This document shows positions 15,142-24,527 of a stretch of 45,536 bases of DNA, one piece after another. This DNA is from Solibacteraceae bacterium (GTDB lineage: Bacteria; Acidobacteriota; Terriglobia; Bryobacterales; Bryobacteraceae), in the NCBI GenBank assembly GCA_021324015.1, contig JAJPJX010000054.1, positions 1 to 45,536 on the forward strand, given 5' to 3'. Under the pieces are notes generated by a model. The model made no database searches. It had not been told where the DNA came from and was given only the letters and a program-made list of their open reading frames with translations. Each line of letters opens with the position of its first letter. The stretch's first letter is position 1. The translations under genes and the position numbers were made by a program.

Positions 15142-17214
15142 TCAGCGCGGCAGGCCCTTCCGGTATTCGTCCACAAACAGGCCGATCCGGTCTACCGGAA
15201 TGGGCTGGAACCCCGTTTGGTAGACGGGCGAGCCCGCGGGGATCGAAAAATTCATCCGCGTGGGATCGGCGAACGGGATGACCTGGTCCACGAGGTTTTC
15301 GCGCACGTCGAAAAGTTTGCGGTCGGCGGGTTGCTCCAGGGCGAACGACAGCCACGTCGCACCGAGGGAGATATTGTGCGCGATGCTGTTACCTTCCGGC
15401 GGCACCCCGCCCTTTGCGGCATAGTAAGGCTCGATGCCGCCCAGAGCCGGGTAGCGGCGGCGGTATAGTGCCTCTGATTCGCGAACGGCATCCAGGCCGG
15501 CTTGCATCTCTTTGTAGACCATGTTGCGCCAGACCTCGCGCGTGCTCACGCAACGGTCGTCGATGCGCACGCCCGGCTCCGAGTTCACAAAGACGTTGTT
15601 TTCGACCCGGTTGTCCCGCCCGCCTCCGATGATCACGCCACGCGTGGTTTCGTAGAACAGGTTGCCGAAGACCGTGGTACCGCTGGCGCAATCATCCAGG
15701 TAAACCACCCGCACGTCCCGCCCGGGCGCCCCGATGTGGTGGAAGAAGTTGTGCCGCACTACGTTGCCGCGTTCGGTCCAGTTGCGTCCCAGGTAGACCG
15801 CGCCCACGTCTCCTGTCTCCTCGGCCACATGATGAATTTCATTGAACTCGATCACATGGTCGTTGCCCGAAATCTGAATGGCATTGTGCGGGCTGTCGTG
15901 GATCAGGTTGTGGGAGACCTCGTTGCCTACGCCCGTGACCAGCACCGCAGGACAGTAGGTCCGGCTCCAGCGGTCGAAGTCGTGGATGTGGTTGTTCCGC
16001 GCATAATGGCCGGCGGGCGTCAAGGTCCGCCGGTCGCCGCCGTGCAGTTGGATGCCCCCGTCTCCGGTGGCGTATATGTCATTGCTCAGCACGCCGTGCC
16101 GGCTGCCACCCTGAATGACCACGGCGTAATTCCCCAGGTTGCGCAGCGTGCAACCCGCCACCAGGTCGCGCGCTCCGCCCCGGATCTCGACGCCATTGCC
16201 GCGTCCCTGCTCCACAATCAGCCCGGCAACCGTGACATCGGACACGTCATCCAGGGAAACCAGGGGCTTTTCGAGCAGCGAAACCCACGTCGACTTGCCT
16301 TCCGGAGTCGCGGGCGGCCAGAAATAAAGCATCCCGGTGCGGCGGTCCAGATACCACTCGCCGGGCTCGTCCAACTCCTCCAGCAGGTTGAGGTAGTAGT
16401 AGCGCTGCCCGGGCGCGATGCCGTATGGCCCGGGTGAACCGTCGGTCGCGATCTGGTGCACCGCCGGGTCGATGGAGCGCACCGCGACATAGTTGTCGGC
16501 CCAATCGTAGCGCCAGTAGCCATGCAGCCAGATATCGAGGGCTTTGGACCAGCGTTCCGGCCGGTCCTCTCTGTAAACGAAGCGACCGCCTTTGGAGCCT
16601 GCTGCGTGAATGTCGGTGATTTTCGCGGCCTCTCCGGCGGGCAAGCCGCCCACGTGAACGAAACCCTGATTGGGCCAGCGCGCCAGGGTCATGGGCTGAT
16701 CGTTGAAGAACAACTCCAGGGCTGCCGGTGCGGACTGGCCAAAGCCGCGCGGCAGGAGCCGGCCGAAATCCGTGATGCCCTGCGCGCGCAGATCCACTGC
16801 CAGCACCCTGTTGCGGTACAGCGGGTGGATGCGCTCCCGTGCCGCCGGGTCTTGCACGTGTTGAAAGCCTGTGACCGGCCTTCCACCCGTAAGCCGCACT
16901 TCCTCGCCCGGGCGAGCGCGGTAGACGATGCGTGCTCGCTCCGTGCCCGAGTCTTCCGCGCTCAACGCAAAACTTGCCGAGAGCTGGTATCGGCCCGCGC
17001 CGAGCCAGACAGTCACGCCGCCGGCGGGTAGGCCGCCCTGCCGCTTCATCGCGCGAATGGCGTCCCGGGCACGCTCCAGCGTAGCGAAGGGCCGGGATTG
17101 CGTCCCCGGAGCGGAATCGCTGCCGTTCGGCGCTACATAGAACTCAGCGCCAGCCGCGCCCGCGGCGAACAAGCCAAGGATCAGGAGACAACGCATCAGC
17201 CGCATGGTATCCAC
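15142..17214 (-). CDS. Secreted right-handed parallel beta-helix protein (polysaccharide-active candidate)
   Basis: The 690-residue protein has a signal peptide (LMRCLLILGLFAAGAAG) and then the stretch EFYVAPNGSDSAPGTQSRPFATLERARDAI, which typifies beta-helix enzymes acting on polysaccharides. The central part shows repeated coils with N-[HN]-I and N-x-[FI] ladders (SNDIYAT, NNHIHDF, HNLIHDS, FNEIHHV, HNFFHHI, GNLFYET, NNVFVNS). Proteins of this layout include lyases, epimerases and glycosidases; the exact reaction cannot be read from the sequence. The GTG at 17214 is preceded by GGGAAAG and lies 11 bp after the tricorn gene's stop, so the two are probably co-transcribed. Convergent with lptD. 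Confidence 0.8.
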   Translation of the reverse strand: MDTMRLMRCLLILGLFAAGAAGAEFYVAPNGSDSAPGTQSRPFATLERARDAIRAMKRQGGLPAGGVTVWLGAGRYQLSASFALSAEDSGTERARIVYRARPGEEVRLTGGRPVTGFQHVQDPAARERIHPLYRNRVLAVDLRAQGITDFGRLLPRGFGQSAPAALELFFNDQPMTLARWPNQGFVHVGGLPAGEAAKITDIHAAGSKGGRFVYREDRPERWSKALDIWLHGYWRYDWADNYVAVRSIDPAVHQIATDGSPGPYGIAPGQRYYYLNLLEELDEPGEWYLDRRTGMLYFWPPATPEGKSTWVSLLEKPLVSLDDVSDVTVAGLIVEQGRGNGVEIRGGARDLVAGCTLRNLGNYAVVIQGGSRHGVLSNDIYATGDGGIQLHGGDRRTLTPAGHYARNNHIHDFDRWSRTYCPAVLVTGVGNEVSHNLIHDSPHNAIQISGNDHVIEFNEIHHVAEETGDVGAVYLGRNWTERGNVVRHNFFHHIGAPGRDVRVVYLDDCASGTTVFGNLFYETTRGVIIGGGRDNRVENNVFVNSEPGVRIDDRCVSTREVWRNMVYKEMQAGLDAVRESEALYRRRYPALGGIEPYYAAKGGVPPEGNSIAHNISLGATWLSFALEQPADRKLFDVRENLVDQVIPFADPTRMNFSIPAGSPVYQTGFQPIPVDRIGLFVDEYRKGLPR

Positions 17215-17225
17215 TGTCTTTCCCG

Positions 17226-20200
17226 TTACAGGCCCTTCTTCGGATATGCCGGCGCCGCCGGCACGGGGTTTGGATGATCGCGGATCAATTGTTGCAGATA
17301 CTTGATCCCCGCTTCCAACTGCGCGTCCTTGCCCCCGAAGGCGGAGTGCGGCAGGTTATCCACTACGATGTCCGGATCGACGCCGTGGCCTTCGATGAGC
17401 CACTTACGTTCCGGTCCGTACACGCCCATTTCGGCAGCGGACGCGATGCCCTTGTCCGCCAGGGTATTTCTCATCGAAAGCCAGATCTCGCCGCCCCAGG
17501 TGCGTGTACCAACCACCTTTCCCAAGCCTAATCGCCGGAAGCCTTCGGCAAAGGCCTCGCCGTCCGACCCGGTGAACTCGTCGCAGAGCACCACCATGTG
17601 GCCGCGGAAGGCATACTGCATGTTCCAGAAAGGCTTGCCGACACGCGGCTGCCAGTAAAACCATGCCTTGCGCAGCAACTTGCCCAGCAGCCAGCTATCG
17701 ATGTTGCCGCCGCCGTTGTGCCGGACGTCGATGATCAGCCCGGCGCGGTCAAATACCGGATAGTAGTCGCGCGCCCATTGCGCGATATCGCCCGGCCCCA
17801 TGGCCCGTAGATGGACATACCCGATTTGTCCATCCGAAATGCGGTCCACCGCTTGCCGGCGCGTGTATTCCCACTCCGAGTAGCGCAGGTCATTCTCCTG
17901 CTGCACGGAGATCGGAACAACCACGACAGGCCTGGCGTCGGCGGCGCCAGCGGTCTTGATATGCAGCAAAACCTGCTTGTCCACCTGGTTGCGCAGCAAC
18001 GCCTCCGGGTCCGGCAGGGACAGCACCTCCACGCCGTTGATGCGGGTGATCACGTCGCCGTCGTGAACCTGCACGCCGGGGCGCGCCAGGGGCGAGAGCT
18101 TTTCCGGCACGTCCGGATCGGACCGGTAGATGTGCTGTACCCGGTAGCCGCCGGCGGATTCATCACGCGCCAGGCGAGCCCCCAGCGCTGCTACGGGTAC
18201 CTGGTCGGGACCGCGCCGCAGATCGCCGCCGCGCACGAAGATATGCAGCGCGGAAAGTTCGCTTACCATCTGCGCCACCAGGTCGTTCAGTTCCGCCCGC
18301 GAGCGCACGCGCTCGACCAGGGGGCGATATTTTTTGCGCATGGCAACCCAGTCCACGCCGTTCATGTTGCGGTCGTAGAAATAATCCCGCTCCATGCGCC
18401 AGGCGTCCAGAAAGGCCTCGCGGAACTCTTCTATCGGCACCACCGGGAAGGTCCAGCCCTTCAGATCGACCTTGCCGTCCTCGAGCGGCTTCGGAGATTT
18501 CATGGCCTCCTCTTTCACCGCCGCGTCGAGGACATACAAGTCCGTACCTTTACCCACCGCCAGTTTCTTGCCGTCCCCGGAAAGCTCGTAACCGCGGATC
18601 TCTTCCACGAGCTTTTCGGGCTTGGGCTTCTTGTTGGTGATGTCCATGGCGTACAGGGTCGACGCGCCGGGCTTGGAGCGGTCGGCGTCGCGCCAGAACA
18701 GCCGCTTCCCGTTCGTGGTGAGGTAGGTGTAGTTGCCGGCGGGAGCGGGCACGGGCGAAATCCGTGTGACAATCGCGTCCAGGTCGATCTCTACGCGGGG
18801 CGGGGGAGCCGCCTGGCCGGAGGGCGCCGGCTTGGGACTCTCTTCGGGCTTCGCGGGGGGTTCGTGCAGTTCATCCACCGCCTGGAACGGCGAACGCAGA
18901 TCCTTCTTGAGCGCCAATTCGTAGATCTTCACCGAACGATCAAAAAAAGGATCCGGCTGCCGCGAACCCCAGGGCGAGGGAATGGTCGTTTTCAACTCGC
19001 GGTCGGAAAGAAAATAGACCCACTTGCCATCCGGACTCCAGCAGGCGCTGAAGCTGTTGAACCGGTCGCTGGTCAGAGGCGTGACGCTGCCCTGCTCGAC
19101 GTTGAAAAGCATCACCCGAGCGAAATCATTGTCGGCCTGGGCCGTGTACGTGAACCAGCGGCTGTCCGGCGACCAGCGGATGTCCGTGAAGCCTCCGTCG
19201 CCAAGCGTTTCGAGCGTGGCCACGGCGATACGGCGTTGCTGCCTGGTCTCCATGTTCAGCAGCCATAACTGCAAATCCTTGTCATGATGGACCACCCATT
19301 TTCCGTCCGGGGAAGGAATCGCCTCCCACCGCAGCACGTGTCCGTCGGTGGTGAGTTGCTCGGCTTTGCCCACGCCGTTGGCCGGGACCTTCCACAACTC
19401 GATCTCTCCGCTCCTGGTGGAGAGCACCAGCAGATTCTTGCCGTCCGGCAGCATACGGGCGTCGCGGAAGCGGTGGCCTCTTTCGTAGGTGGCGTCCACC
19501 AGCCGGCCCTGGGCCGCCGGCGCCACAAAGACGTTGCCGCGCGCCGTCAGCACGATCTTGCCGCCGTCCGTGGAAATATGCGCCGCAGTGAGATACTCCA
19601 TCGGGCTGCGCACCCAGCGTTCGCGCAGGTGGTCGAAATCGGAGGGCAATTGGATCGGGATGATCCGGTCCTTTCCGGAAGCGATGTCCAGCACCCGCAA
19701 GTCCGCGCCGAGCTGGTACACGATCCGTCCCTCGGAAAGCGCGGGTGACTGCACGTCCCAGCCCTTGTGCCGCGTAAGCTGCTTCGGGTCCCCGCCATTG
19801 GGGTCCATGGACCACAGGTTCATGGTGCCGTCCCGGTCGCTGGCGAAGTACACCCGGCTGCGCCACCACATGGCCTGTTTGCTGATGCCTGGGTAGTCTG
19901 CCGTCAGGGGTACGGCCTCCGGCTGCCCCGGCGAAAACTTCCACAAATTCTCGGCGGTGCCGCCCTTGTACCGCTTGGTGTAGCTGCCCTGGAAGGGCAG
20001 CCGGGTGAAAAACAGGATGGACCCTTGCGCATCGAAGCTGCCCTGAGCTGCCTGGCTCAGCGGAATCAGTTCGACGTGATTTTTTGCGTCGATGGTGGCA
20101 AGCTGCGTATTCGGCAAGGTCGAGAAGTGCCGGGTGGCGTAGAGTATCCTGCCGTCCGGTGTCCAGCCGACCACTAGCGCCGAGCCCCCCTCGTAGGTCC

Positions 20201-20498
20201 GCCGCGCCGGAAGCCCACCCTCGGCCGGCATGCTGTAGACTTCGGTGGGACCCTCGTAATCCGCGGAAAACGCGATCGTGCGCCCGTCGGGAGAAAACGC
20301 CGGGCGAATCTCCTCGCCCGGATGACTGGTGAGGCGGCGGGCCAGGCCGCCCTCCAGGGGCACTTGCCACAGGTCGCCCTCCGCGCTGAATACCACGGTA
20401 TCCTTCCAGATCGCGGGATACCGGTAGTAGCTTTGCGAGGCAACCTGCGCCAGCGCGGAGATGTCCGCCAGGAGCAGGCAGAGACACAGTGTGCGCAT
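17226..20498 (-). CDS. Tricorn-type protease homologue, exported (S41 family)
   Basis: At 1090 residues this matches tricorn core protease length, with an N-terminal signal peptide. Layout: TolB-like propeller repeats (RPAFSPDGRTIAFSADYEG, DIRWSPDSRWF, SACWSPDGKWVYF), a second propeller to about residue 690, a helical region, a PDZ domain (GVQVHDGDVITRINGVEV), and an S41 C-terminal catalytic domain. The nucleophile is S978 in EFTGSDGEAF, the catalytic His is H752 (SALHIFVRG), and E1036 lies in IEGHGVDPD. Tricorn has Ser just before the catalytic His; here it is Leu751. The archaeal enzyme degrades proteasome peptides in the cytoplasm, while the signal here points to peptide degradation in the periplasm. 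A TAACCT lies six bases before the ATG. Confidence 0.9.
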   Translation of the reverse strand: MRTLCLCLLLADISALAQVASQSYYRYPAIWKDTVVFSAEGDLWQVPLEGGLARRLTSHPGEEIRPAFSPDGRTIAFSADYEGPTEVYSMPAEGGLPARRTYEGGSALVVGWTPDGRILYATRHFSTLPNTQLATIDAKNHVELIPLSQAAQGSFDAQGSILFFTRLPFQGSYTKRYKGGTAENLWKFSPGQPEAVPLTADYPGISKQAMWWRSRVYFASDRDGTMNLWSMDPNGGDPKQLTRHKGWDVQSPALSEGRIVYQLGADLRVLDIASGKDRIIPIQLPSDFDHLRERWVRSPMEYLTAAHISTDGGKIVLTARGNVFVAPAAQGRLVDATYERGHRFRDARMLPDGKNLLVLSTRSGEIELWKVPANGVGKAEQLTTDGHVLRWEAIPSPDGKWVVHHDKDLQLWLLNMETRQQRRIAVATLETLGDGGFTDIRWSPDSRWFTYTAQADNDFARVMLFNVEQGSVTPLTSDRFNSFSACWSPDGKWVYFLSDRELKTTIPSPWGSRQPDPFFDRSVKIYELALKKDLRSPFQAVDELHEPPAKPEESPKPAPSGQAAPPPRVEIDLDAIVTRISPVPAPAGNYTYLTTNGKRLFWRDADRSKPGASTLYAMDITNKKPKPEKLVEEIRGYELSGDGKKLAVGKGTDLYVLDAAVKEEAMKSPKPLEDGKVDLKGWTFPVVPIEEFREAFLDAWRMERDYFYDRNMNGVDWVAMRKKYRPLVERVRSRAELNDLVAQMVSELSALHIFVRGGDLRRGPDQVPVAALGARLARDESAGGYRVQHIYRSDPDVPEKLSPLARPGVQVHDGDVITRINGVEVLSLPDPEALLRNQVDKQVLLHIKTAGAADARPVVVVPISVQQENDLRYSEWEYTRRQAVDRISDGQIGYVHLRAMGPGDIAQWARDYYPVFDRAGLIIDVRHNGGGNIDSWLLGKLLRKAWFYWQPRVGKPFWNMQYAFRGHMVVLCDEFTGSDGEAFAEGFRRLGLGKVVGTRTWGGEIWLSMRNTLADKGIASAAEMGVYGPERKWLIEGHGVDPDIVVDNLPHSAFGGKDAQLEAGIKYLQQLIRDHPNPVPAAPAYPKKGL

Positions 20499-20504
20499 AC
20501 GCTT

Positions 20505-20510
20505 AGGTTA
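20505..20510 (-). promoter_or_regulatory. -10-like TAACCT, 6 nt before the tricorn gene start
   Basis: TAACCT on the minus strand is separated from the ATG at 20498 by exactly six bases, with no Shine-Dalgarno sequence. It lies in the 56-bp gap after the PLP enzyme gene and suggests a separate leaderless transcript for the protease and beta-helix genes. Confidence 0.35.
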
Positions 20511-20554
20511 GACGCAAACTGACGCCGGCGGGGTAGCCTTGGTGCCTGCCGTCT

Positions 20555-21715
20555 TTAGACTTCCGCTTGTTCGAGCAGCCGGAGGGTGTCCGGCCATTTC
20601 GCGAGCGAGCCGGAGCCGATCAGTACCCAGATCTCCTCCGCCGCAGTTGCTGGCCGGGCATCGCCCACGCAGGCAAGGGTTAGCGCGGATGCAGGCTCCA
20701 GCGCAAAGCCTTGGCGGGCCAATTCCCGCACGGCATCGCCAATTTGTTTGTCCGTAGCCGTGAGGACCATCCCCTGCGATTCGTAGACGGCGCGCAAGGC
20801 GTGATCGCCGGCCGCCAGCTCGGCTACGGAAAGGGCCACGGTCTTGGCTTCCTGCAATGGCCGGATGTGCGGCGCGCCGGCTTGAAACGCCCGCCAGGCG
20901 GAGTCGGCTCCGGTGGCCTGGCAGCCGACCATACGCGGCGGGCGATTCACCGCGCCTAGTTGATGCAGCTCGCGAAATCCTTTCCAAATGCCGTAAATGC
21001 CGTCGCCGCTGCCCACCGGCACGAAAACGCGGTCCGGCGCACGTCCGAGTTGCTCCACGATCTCGAAAGCAATGGTCTTGAAGCCTTCGATGCCGAACGG
21101 GTTGCTGTAGCCCGCACGAGGGCAAAGAATCGAACTGGGGAAAGTATCGCCGCGCGCCACCAGTTCCTCCAGGCGGCCTTCCTGGTCGCCACCCCGGACG
21201 GTGCTTGCGCCGAACACCTGCATGAGGCGCAACTGCGATTCGGCGGCCTGCTCGTGGCAGAGAACCGTGGCTTTGAGCCCTGCTGCCGAGGCGTAGGCGG
21301 AAAGGGCGCAGCCATGATTTCCCGTGCTGATCGCGGCGACATGGCGAAAAGCGAAGTGTCGCGCGACGGCAACGGAAACGCAGTTGGGCCGGTCCTTCCA
21401 CGACCAGGTGGGACTCTGCGTTTCATTCTTCAGCAGCACGCTCGGTCCGGCGGGCATCCCGCTGAGAGGAAGGAGCGGGGTTCCGCCTTCACCCAGTGTC
21501 ACCCGGTGCTCAGGGCTGACCGGCGGCAGCAGGTCCCGCCACCGCCAGATGCCTCCGTCGCCGTCGCGGTTTTGGGGCAGGCCGCTGCCGAAATCGTACT
21601 GCATCTCCAGCGGCGAAATCTGCTCATTCTTACGGCAGTCCGAGCAACCTCGGAACAGGGGCTCGAACGGAAACCGGGCCCGGCACCGCGGGCATTCCAG
21701 CCAAGCTTCAGGCAT
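20555..21715 (-). CDS. Threonine-synthase-like PLP-dependent enzyme with N-terminal zinc ribbon
   Basis: The 386-residue protein belongs to the tryptophan synthase beta superfamily. C8/C11 and C24/C27 form a rubredoxin-like ribbon, as in many threonine synthases. K107 in SPTWSWKDRP binds the cofactor, ISTGNHG binds phosphate or substrate, and VPVGSGDGIYGIWKGF is the Gly-rich PLP-phosphate loop. Threonine synthase itself converts O-phosphohomoserine, but relatives are lyases or deaminases, and no threonine biosynthesis gene is near. The ATG at 21715 has GAGGAA five bases upstream and overlaps the AstE-like gene by 8 bp; the longer open frame to 22078 is antisense-free but lies inside that gene. 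A catabolic lyase role is an inference from the operon. Confidence 0.8.
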   Translation of the reverse strand: MPEAWLECPRCRARFPFEPLFRGCSDCRKNEQISPLEMQYDFGSGLPQNRDGDGGIWRWRDLLPPVSPEHRVTLGEGGTPLLPLSGMPAGPSVLLKNETQSPTWSWKDRPNCVSVAVARHFAFRHVAAISTGNHGCALSAYASAAGLKATVLCHEQAAESQLRLMQVFGASTVRGGDQEGRLEELVARGDTFPSSILCPRAGYSNPFGIEGFKTIAFEIVEQLGRAPDRVFVPVGSGDGIYGIWKGFRELHQLGAVNRPPRMVGCQATGADSAWRAFQAGAPHIRPLQEAKTVALSVAELAAGDHALRAVYESQGMVLTATDKQIGDAVRELARQGFALEPASALTLACVGDARPATAAEEIWVLIGSGSLAKWPDTLRLLEQAEV

Positions 21716-22649
21716 CGGATTCCTCGACAGGTTGTCCCAACAGAACGGCCCAGCCACCCGCGCGGAGGAACGCCTTGCTGCGCAACCCCAGGACAACCCC
21801 CGGTGCCGGCGCCTGGAAGGTCTGCCGCACCTCGCCGCGCAGATCCATGATCTCTGCGAGCCTGGCGCCGCGCTCCACTGGCTGGCCGATTTCGGTGCAC
21901 GCCCGAAAGATCCCGTCCGTTTCGGCAAGTTGCCAATCCCCGGTGAAGGCTGTTTGGTGCGGAAGAGGCCCGACGTCATCATCGAGAATACGGGCGTGCG
22001 CCAGGCAGGCGAGAACGCCCCAGACATAGTCGCGGACCCCCGCCTCCGACAATTGGCCCGCGCCCAGGTACTCCGCACCTACGGAGACGATGCCTCGTTT
22101 CCAGCATTCGCAGGAAAGGACCCCCGCCGTGGGCGGTAAAGCCCAAAGATGCCGTAGGCCCATGCGCTGCGCCGCGGCGAAGGAGGGGTTCGCCGGCGAA
22201 GCGGGTCCGTAGAAGCCCGCCACCGGCAGGAATACATATTCCACCCCCCCGCTGTGGAGGTCGATCAGCAGGTCCGCTTGCGAGGCCACGCCCGCGAACA
22301 GATGATACGCCAGCCGCTCGGTTAGAGAGCCGGCCTCCTTGCCCGGAAAGGTACGCGCCAGGTTCAGCCCGTCCACCGGGCTGGTGCGCGTGCCGGCTTG
22401 AAAAGCCGCCGGGTTCACAACGGGAATAGCCACCACGCTGCCGGCCAGCGGAATGGTCGCGAGCCGCCGGCAGATCTCGAGGATGGCCGTGGGACCCTCG
22501 TACTCGTCGCCGTGAATCCCGCCGGTCAGCACAGCCAGCGGGCGTGCAGCACGGCCTCGGGCGCGGAAAACATCCAGGGCGGCTTCTGGCGTCACTTGCC
22601 ACCGCTCCCACCCGCATGCGCCCGGCGCCGGAGACGCGATGCCGGTCAA
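21708..22649 (-). CDS. AstE/aspartoacylase-like M14 zinc deacylase
   Basis: The 313-residue protein shows the M14 zinc site of succinylglutamate desuccinylases and aspartoacylases: H46 and E49 in LTGGIHGDEYEGP, H132 in LLIDLHSGG, and NPAAFQAGTRTSPVDGLNLARTFPG between them. The C-terminal part (from about residue 235) is a small beta domain. These enzymes remove acyl groups from amino acids or related amides in the cytoplasm. The start is TTG at 22649, decided by AGGAGG at good spacing and by a TTGA overlap with the stop of the upstream oxidoreductase gene; the longer frame upstream lies inside that gene. The 3' end overlaps the PLP enzyme gene by 8 bp. Confidence 0.82.
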   Translation of the reverse strand: MTGIASPAPGACGWERWQVTPEAALDVFRARGRAARPLAVLTGGIHGDEYEGPTAILEICRRLATIPLAGSVVAIPVVNPAAFQAGTRTSPVDGLNLARTFPGKEAGSLTERLAYHLFAGVASQADLLIDLHSGGVEYVFLPVAGFYGPASPANPSFAAAQRMGLRHLWALPPTAGVLSCECWKRGIVSVGAEYLGAGQLSEAGVRDYVWGVLACLAHARILDDDVGPLPHQTAFTGDWQLAETDGIFRACTEIGQPVERGARLAEIMDLRGEVRQTFQAPAPGVVLGLRSKAFLRAGGWAVLLGQPVEESDA

Positions 22650-23629
22650 AACTGAACCTCCTGGCCCGATCGCAAAGACTCCCGCGCCGCCAGGATGACT
22701 TTTTCGGCAAGCAGCGCGTCTTCCACCGGAGCGGCCACCGGCGCGCCTTCCTCGATGCTCCGCAGGAAAGCTTCGAATTGCAGCTTGAGGCAGCCATAGT
22801 AGCCCGCTCCACCCAGGATCACCGTGTCGCACATCTCGAACCGGCTCCCGGTCAGAAGCGACGCCGGGCGCATGTTCAGGTCGATCTCAAAGGCGCCCCC
22901 GCTGCCCAGCAGCAGCATGCGCGAGCGGGCGCAGTGGTGCAGCGGATGCGGCGCCTCCCGGACCCAAGCGATATGGTCCACGGCCATGACGTCTCCGGCG
23001 AAGCGCATCAGGATCGTCGCCGAGTGCGGAATCGCGGAGTGCTCGTAGACCCGCGTGCCTCGCGCCAGCACGCTCACCGGCTCCAAGCCGAGCATCCACA
23101 GCGTGAGATCAATATTGTGCGCCGCGGTATCCAGCACACCCAGTTCCCAGGCCGGGTCGCTCCATTCATAGGGCGCGAGACGCGAGGTGTGCACCGCGCG
23201 CAACACGCCCAGCCGGCCTGTGCGCAACGCTTCGCGGGCCTCCATGTATTGCGGGTTGAATCGCTCGCAAAAACCTGCCTGAACCACGCGGCCGCTGGCG
23301 CGCGCGGCGTCCACGATCGCCTGGGCGTCCGGCTCCGTGTGGGCCAGCGGCTTTTCCACGAACACGTGCCTGCCCGCCGCCAGGGCACGCACCGTCACTT
23401 CGCGGTGCGAGGAGGACGGCGTGGCCACCACCACTGCCTCCACCTCGCGGTCGGCCAGCAGTTCGTCCAGGCTCGCATAGGCCCTCGTGCCGTGCTGTGC
23501 GGCCAGGCGCGCGGCCAGATCCATACGCAGATCGAAAATCCCGGTCACGCGGCAGCCGCGCAAGGAACGCAGGTTTGCCAGATGCACCGCTCCGATGTTG
23601 CCTACCCCGCAGATGGCGATGCCGGTCAT
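22646..23629 (-). CDS. Gfo/Idh/MocA family NAD(P)-dependent oxidoreductase
   Basis: The 327-residue protein has the N-terminal Rossmann motif CGVGNIG (7-13), the VVVATPSSSHREV strand, the E92-K93-P94 family signature, and a C-terminal alpha/beta substrate domain with the block VLDTAAHNIDLTLWM, which contains the usual catalytic His. Members oxidise or reduce sugars, inositols and amino sugars in the cytoplasm. Substrate is not predictable. It follows the creatininase-family gene by 4 bp and overlaps the AstE-like start (TTGA), so the three are very likely one message. Confidence 0.88.
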   Translation of the reverse strand: MTGIAICGVGNIGAVHLANLRSLRGCRVTGIFDLRMDLAARLAAQHGTRAYASLDELLADREVEAVVVATPSSSHREVTVRALAAGRHVFVEKPLAHTEPDAQAIVDAARASGRVVQAGFCERFNPQYMEAREALRTGRLGVLRAVHTSRLAPYEWSDPAWELGVLDTAAHNIDLTLWMLGLEPVSVLARGTRVYEHSAIPHSATILMRFAGDVMAVDHIAWVREAPHPLHHCARSRMLLLGSGGAFEIDLNMRPASLLTGSRFEMCDTVILGGAGYYGCLKLQFEAFLRSIEEGAPVAAPVEDALLAEKVILAARESLRSGQEVQF

Positions 23630-23633
23630 CGGA

Positions 23634-24440
23634 TTACGGATGGTAGTTGAAATCGCGGTCGGGAGGCGTCTGGTAAGAACGGAAGAGCCGGCAGAACTCG
23701 ACTAGGTTCTCAATGGCGCACTCCGCGAACGCCTTGCCCTTTTCGGGCGTGGCCAGCCGGGGGTCGCCTTCGACGCCGCTCTCGCTGATCCGGCTCCAGC
23801 GGTTCACCATGTGCACCGGCCCGGAGCCGAACAGGTCGTCGTAGACAAACCGGTTCTGCCGCGACGGGGTCTCGCGATCGCCCGCCTTGCTCATATCCAC
23901 TAGTTCCGGTTTGATGTGCAGGTACATGGCCGTCTCGAACTCGCAGGCGTGCGCCATGCCGCCGGGAAACTCGGATTCGCGCAGCCGGTCGACGGCCTCT
24001 TTCGCCAGCGCCCAGTGAGCCACCGCACCCGCCAGCGCGCTGGTGGTGTTGTTGATGCGGCGCGCCGCCAGGTTGCACAGCATCTGGTTGCTCCCGTGGC
24101 CGTTCACAAAGACGATCCGCGTGAACCCCTGGCGCGTGAATGAATGCGCCACGTCGTAGCAGAAATCGATGAAGACGTACTCCCGGATGGAGATGGTGCC
24201 CGGGAAGCCCATGTTGTGCTCGTTGAAGCCGTAGTGAATCATGGGCGCCGTCAGGATCAGTCCCTCCGAGCGGCGCGCGGCCTCTTCGGTTACGTGCTCC
24301 ACCAGCACGTTGTCCACATCGATCGGCAGGTGGTGTCCGTGCTGCTCGATGGCCGCCACCGGAATGACAATCACCGCGCGCTGCTGCGCGCGTTCCCGGA
24401 CCTCGGGCCAGGTCAGAGTTCGATACAGGTGTTTGGTCAC
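23634..24440 (-). CDS. Creatininase-family metal-dependent amidohydrolase
   Basis: The 268-residue protein carries the creatininase metal motifs: E32-Q-H34-G-H with D41 in LPIDVDN, the FVNGHGSNQ block near residue 112, and a late Glu in HACEFETAMYL. Family members hydrolyse cyclic or linear amides (creatinine, formamides in riboflavin and mycofactocin pathways) in the cytoplasm. Creatinase and other creatinine-degradation genes are absent, so creatinine is not a safe substrate call. It starts with GTG and heads a tight operon with an oxidoreductase, a deacylase and a PLP enzyme. A good promoter lies directly before the start. Confidence 0.85.
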   Translation of the reverse strand: MTKHLYRTLTWPEVRERAQQRAVIVIPVAAIEQHGHHLPIDVDNVLVEHVTEEAARRSEGLILTAPMIHYGFNEHNMGFPGTISIREYVFIDFCYDVAHSFTRQGFTRIVFVNGHGSNQMLCNLAARRINNTTSALAGAVAHWALAKEAVDRLRESEFPGGMAHACEFETAMYLHIKPELVDMSKAGDRETPSRQNRFVYDDLFGSGPVHMVNRWSRISESGVEGDPRLATPEKGKAFAECAIENLVEFCRLFRSYQTPPDRDFNYHP

Positions 24441-24448
24441 GAAAACGT

Positions 24449-24477
24449 AGTATCGATCATACCTGGCGAAAGGTCAA
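24449..24477 (-). promoter_or_regulatory. Promoter of the creatininase-headed operon
   Basis: On the minus strand TTGACC (24472-24477) and GATACT (24449-24454) are separated by 17 bases, the ideal spacing. The -10 ends eight bases before the GTG start at 24440, so the transcript would begin within a base or two of the start codon and lack a leader. Confidence 0.5.
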
Positions 24478-24527
24478 TTGCGCATTGCGTTGACACCATC
24501 GGATATGCTACGAAAGAGAACCCGCTC

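Noticed and set aside
15502-16437. 311-codon plus-strand open frame
   Set aside because: Antisense to the beta-helix gene, whose repeat ladder and signal are clear. No recognisable domain.
17811-19268. 485-codon plus-strand open frame
   Set aside because: Lies antisense inside the tricorn gene. Composition (Arg, Gln, His, Val rich, no motifs) is that of a GC-driven shadow.
21716-22078. N-terminal extension of the PLP enzyme
   Set aside because: Lies inside the AstE-like gene in another frame, lacks family similarity, and the internal ATG has GAGGAA at good spacing.
24490-24509. TTGACA followed by TATGCT as a forward promoter
   Set aside because: Spacing is only eight bases, too short for a sigma-70 type promoter. 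The TIM-barrel gene's promoter remains unclear.
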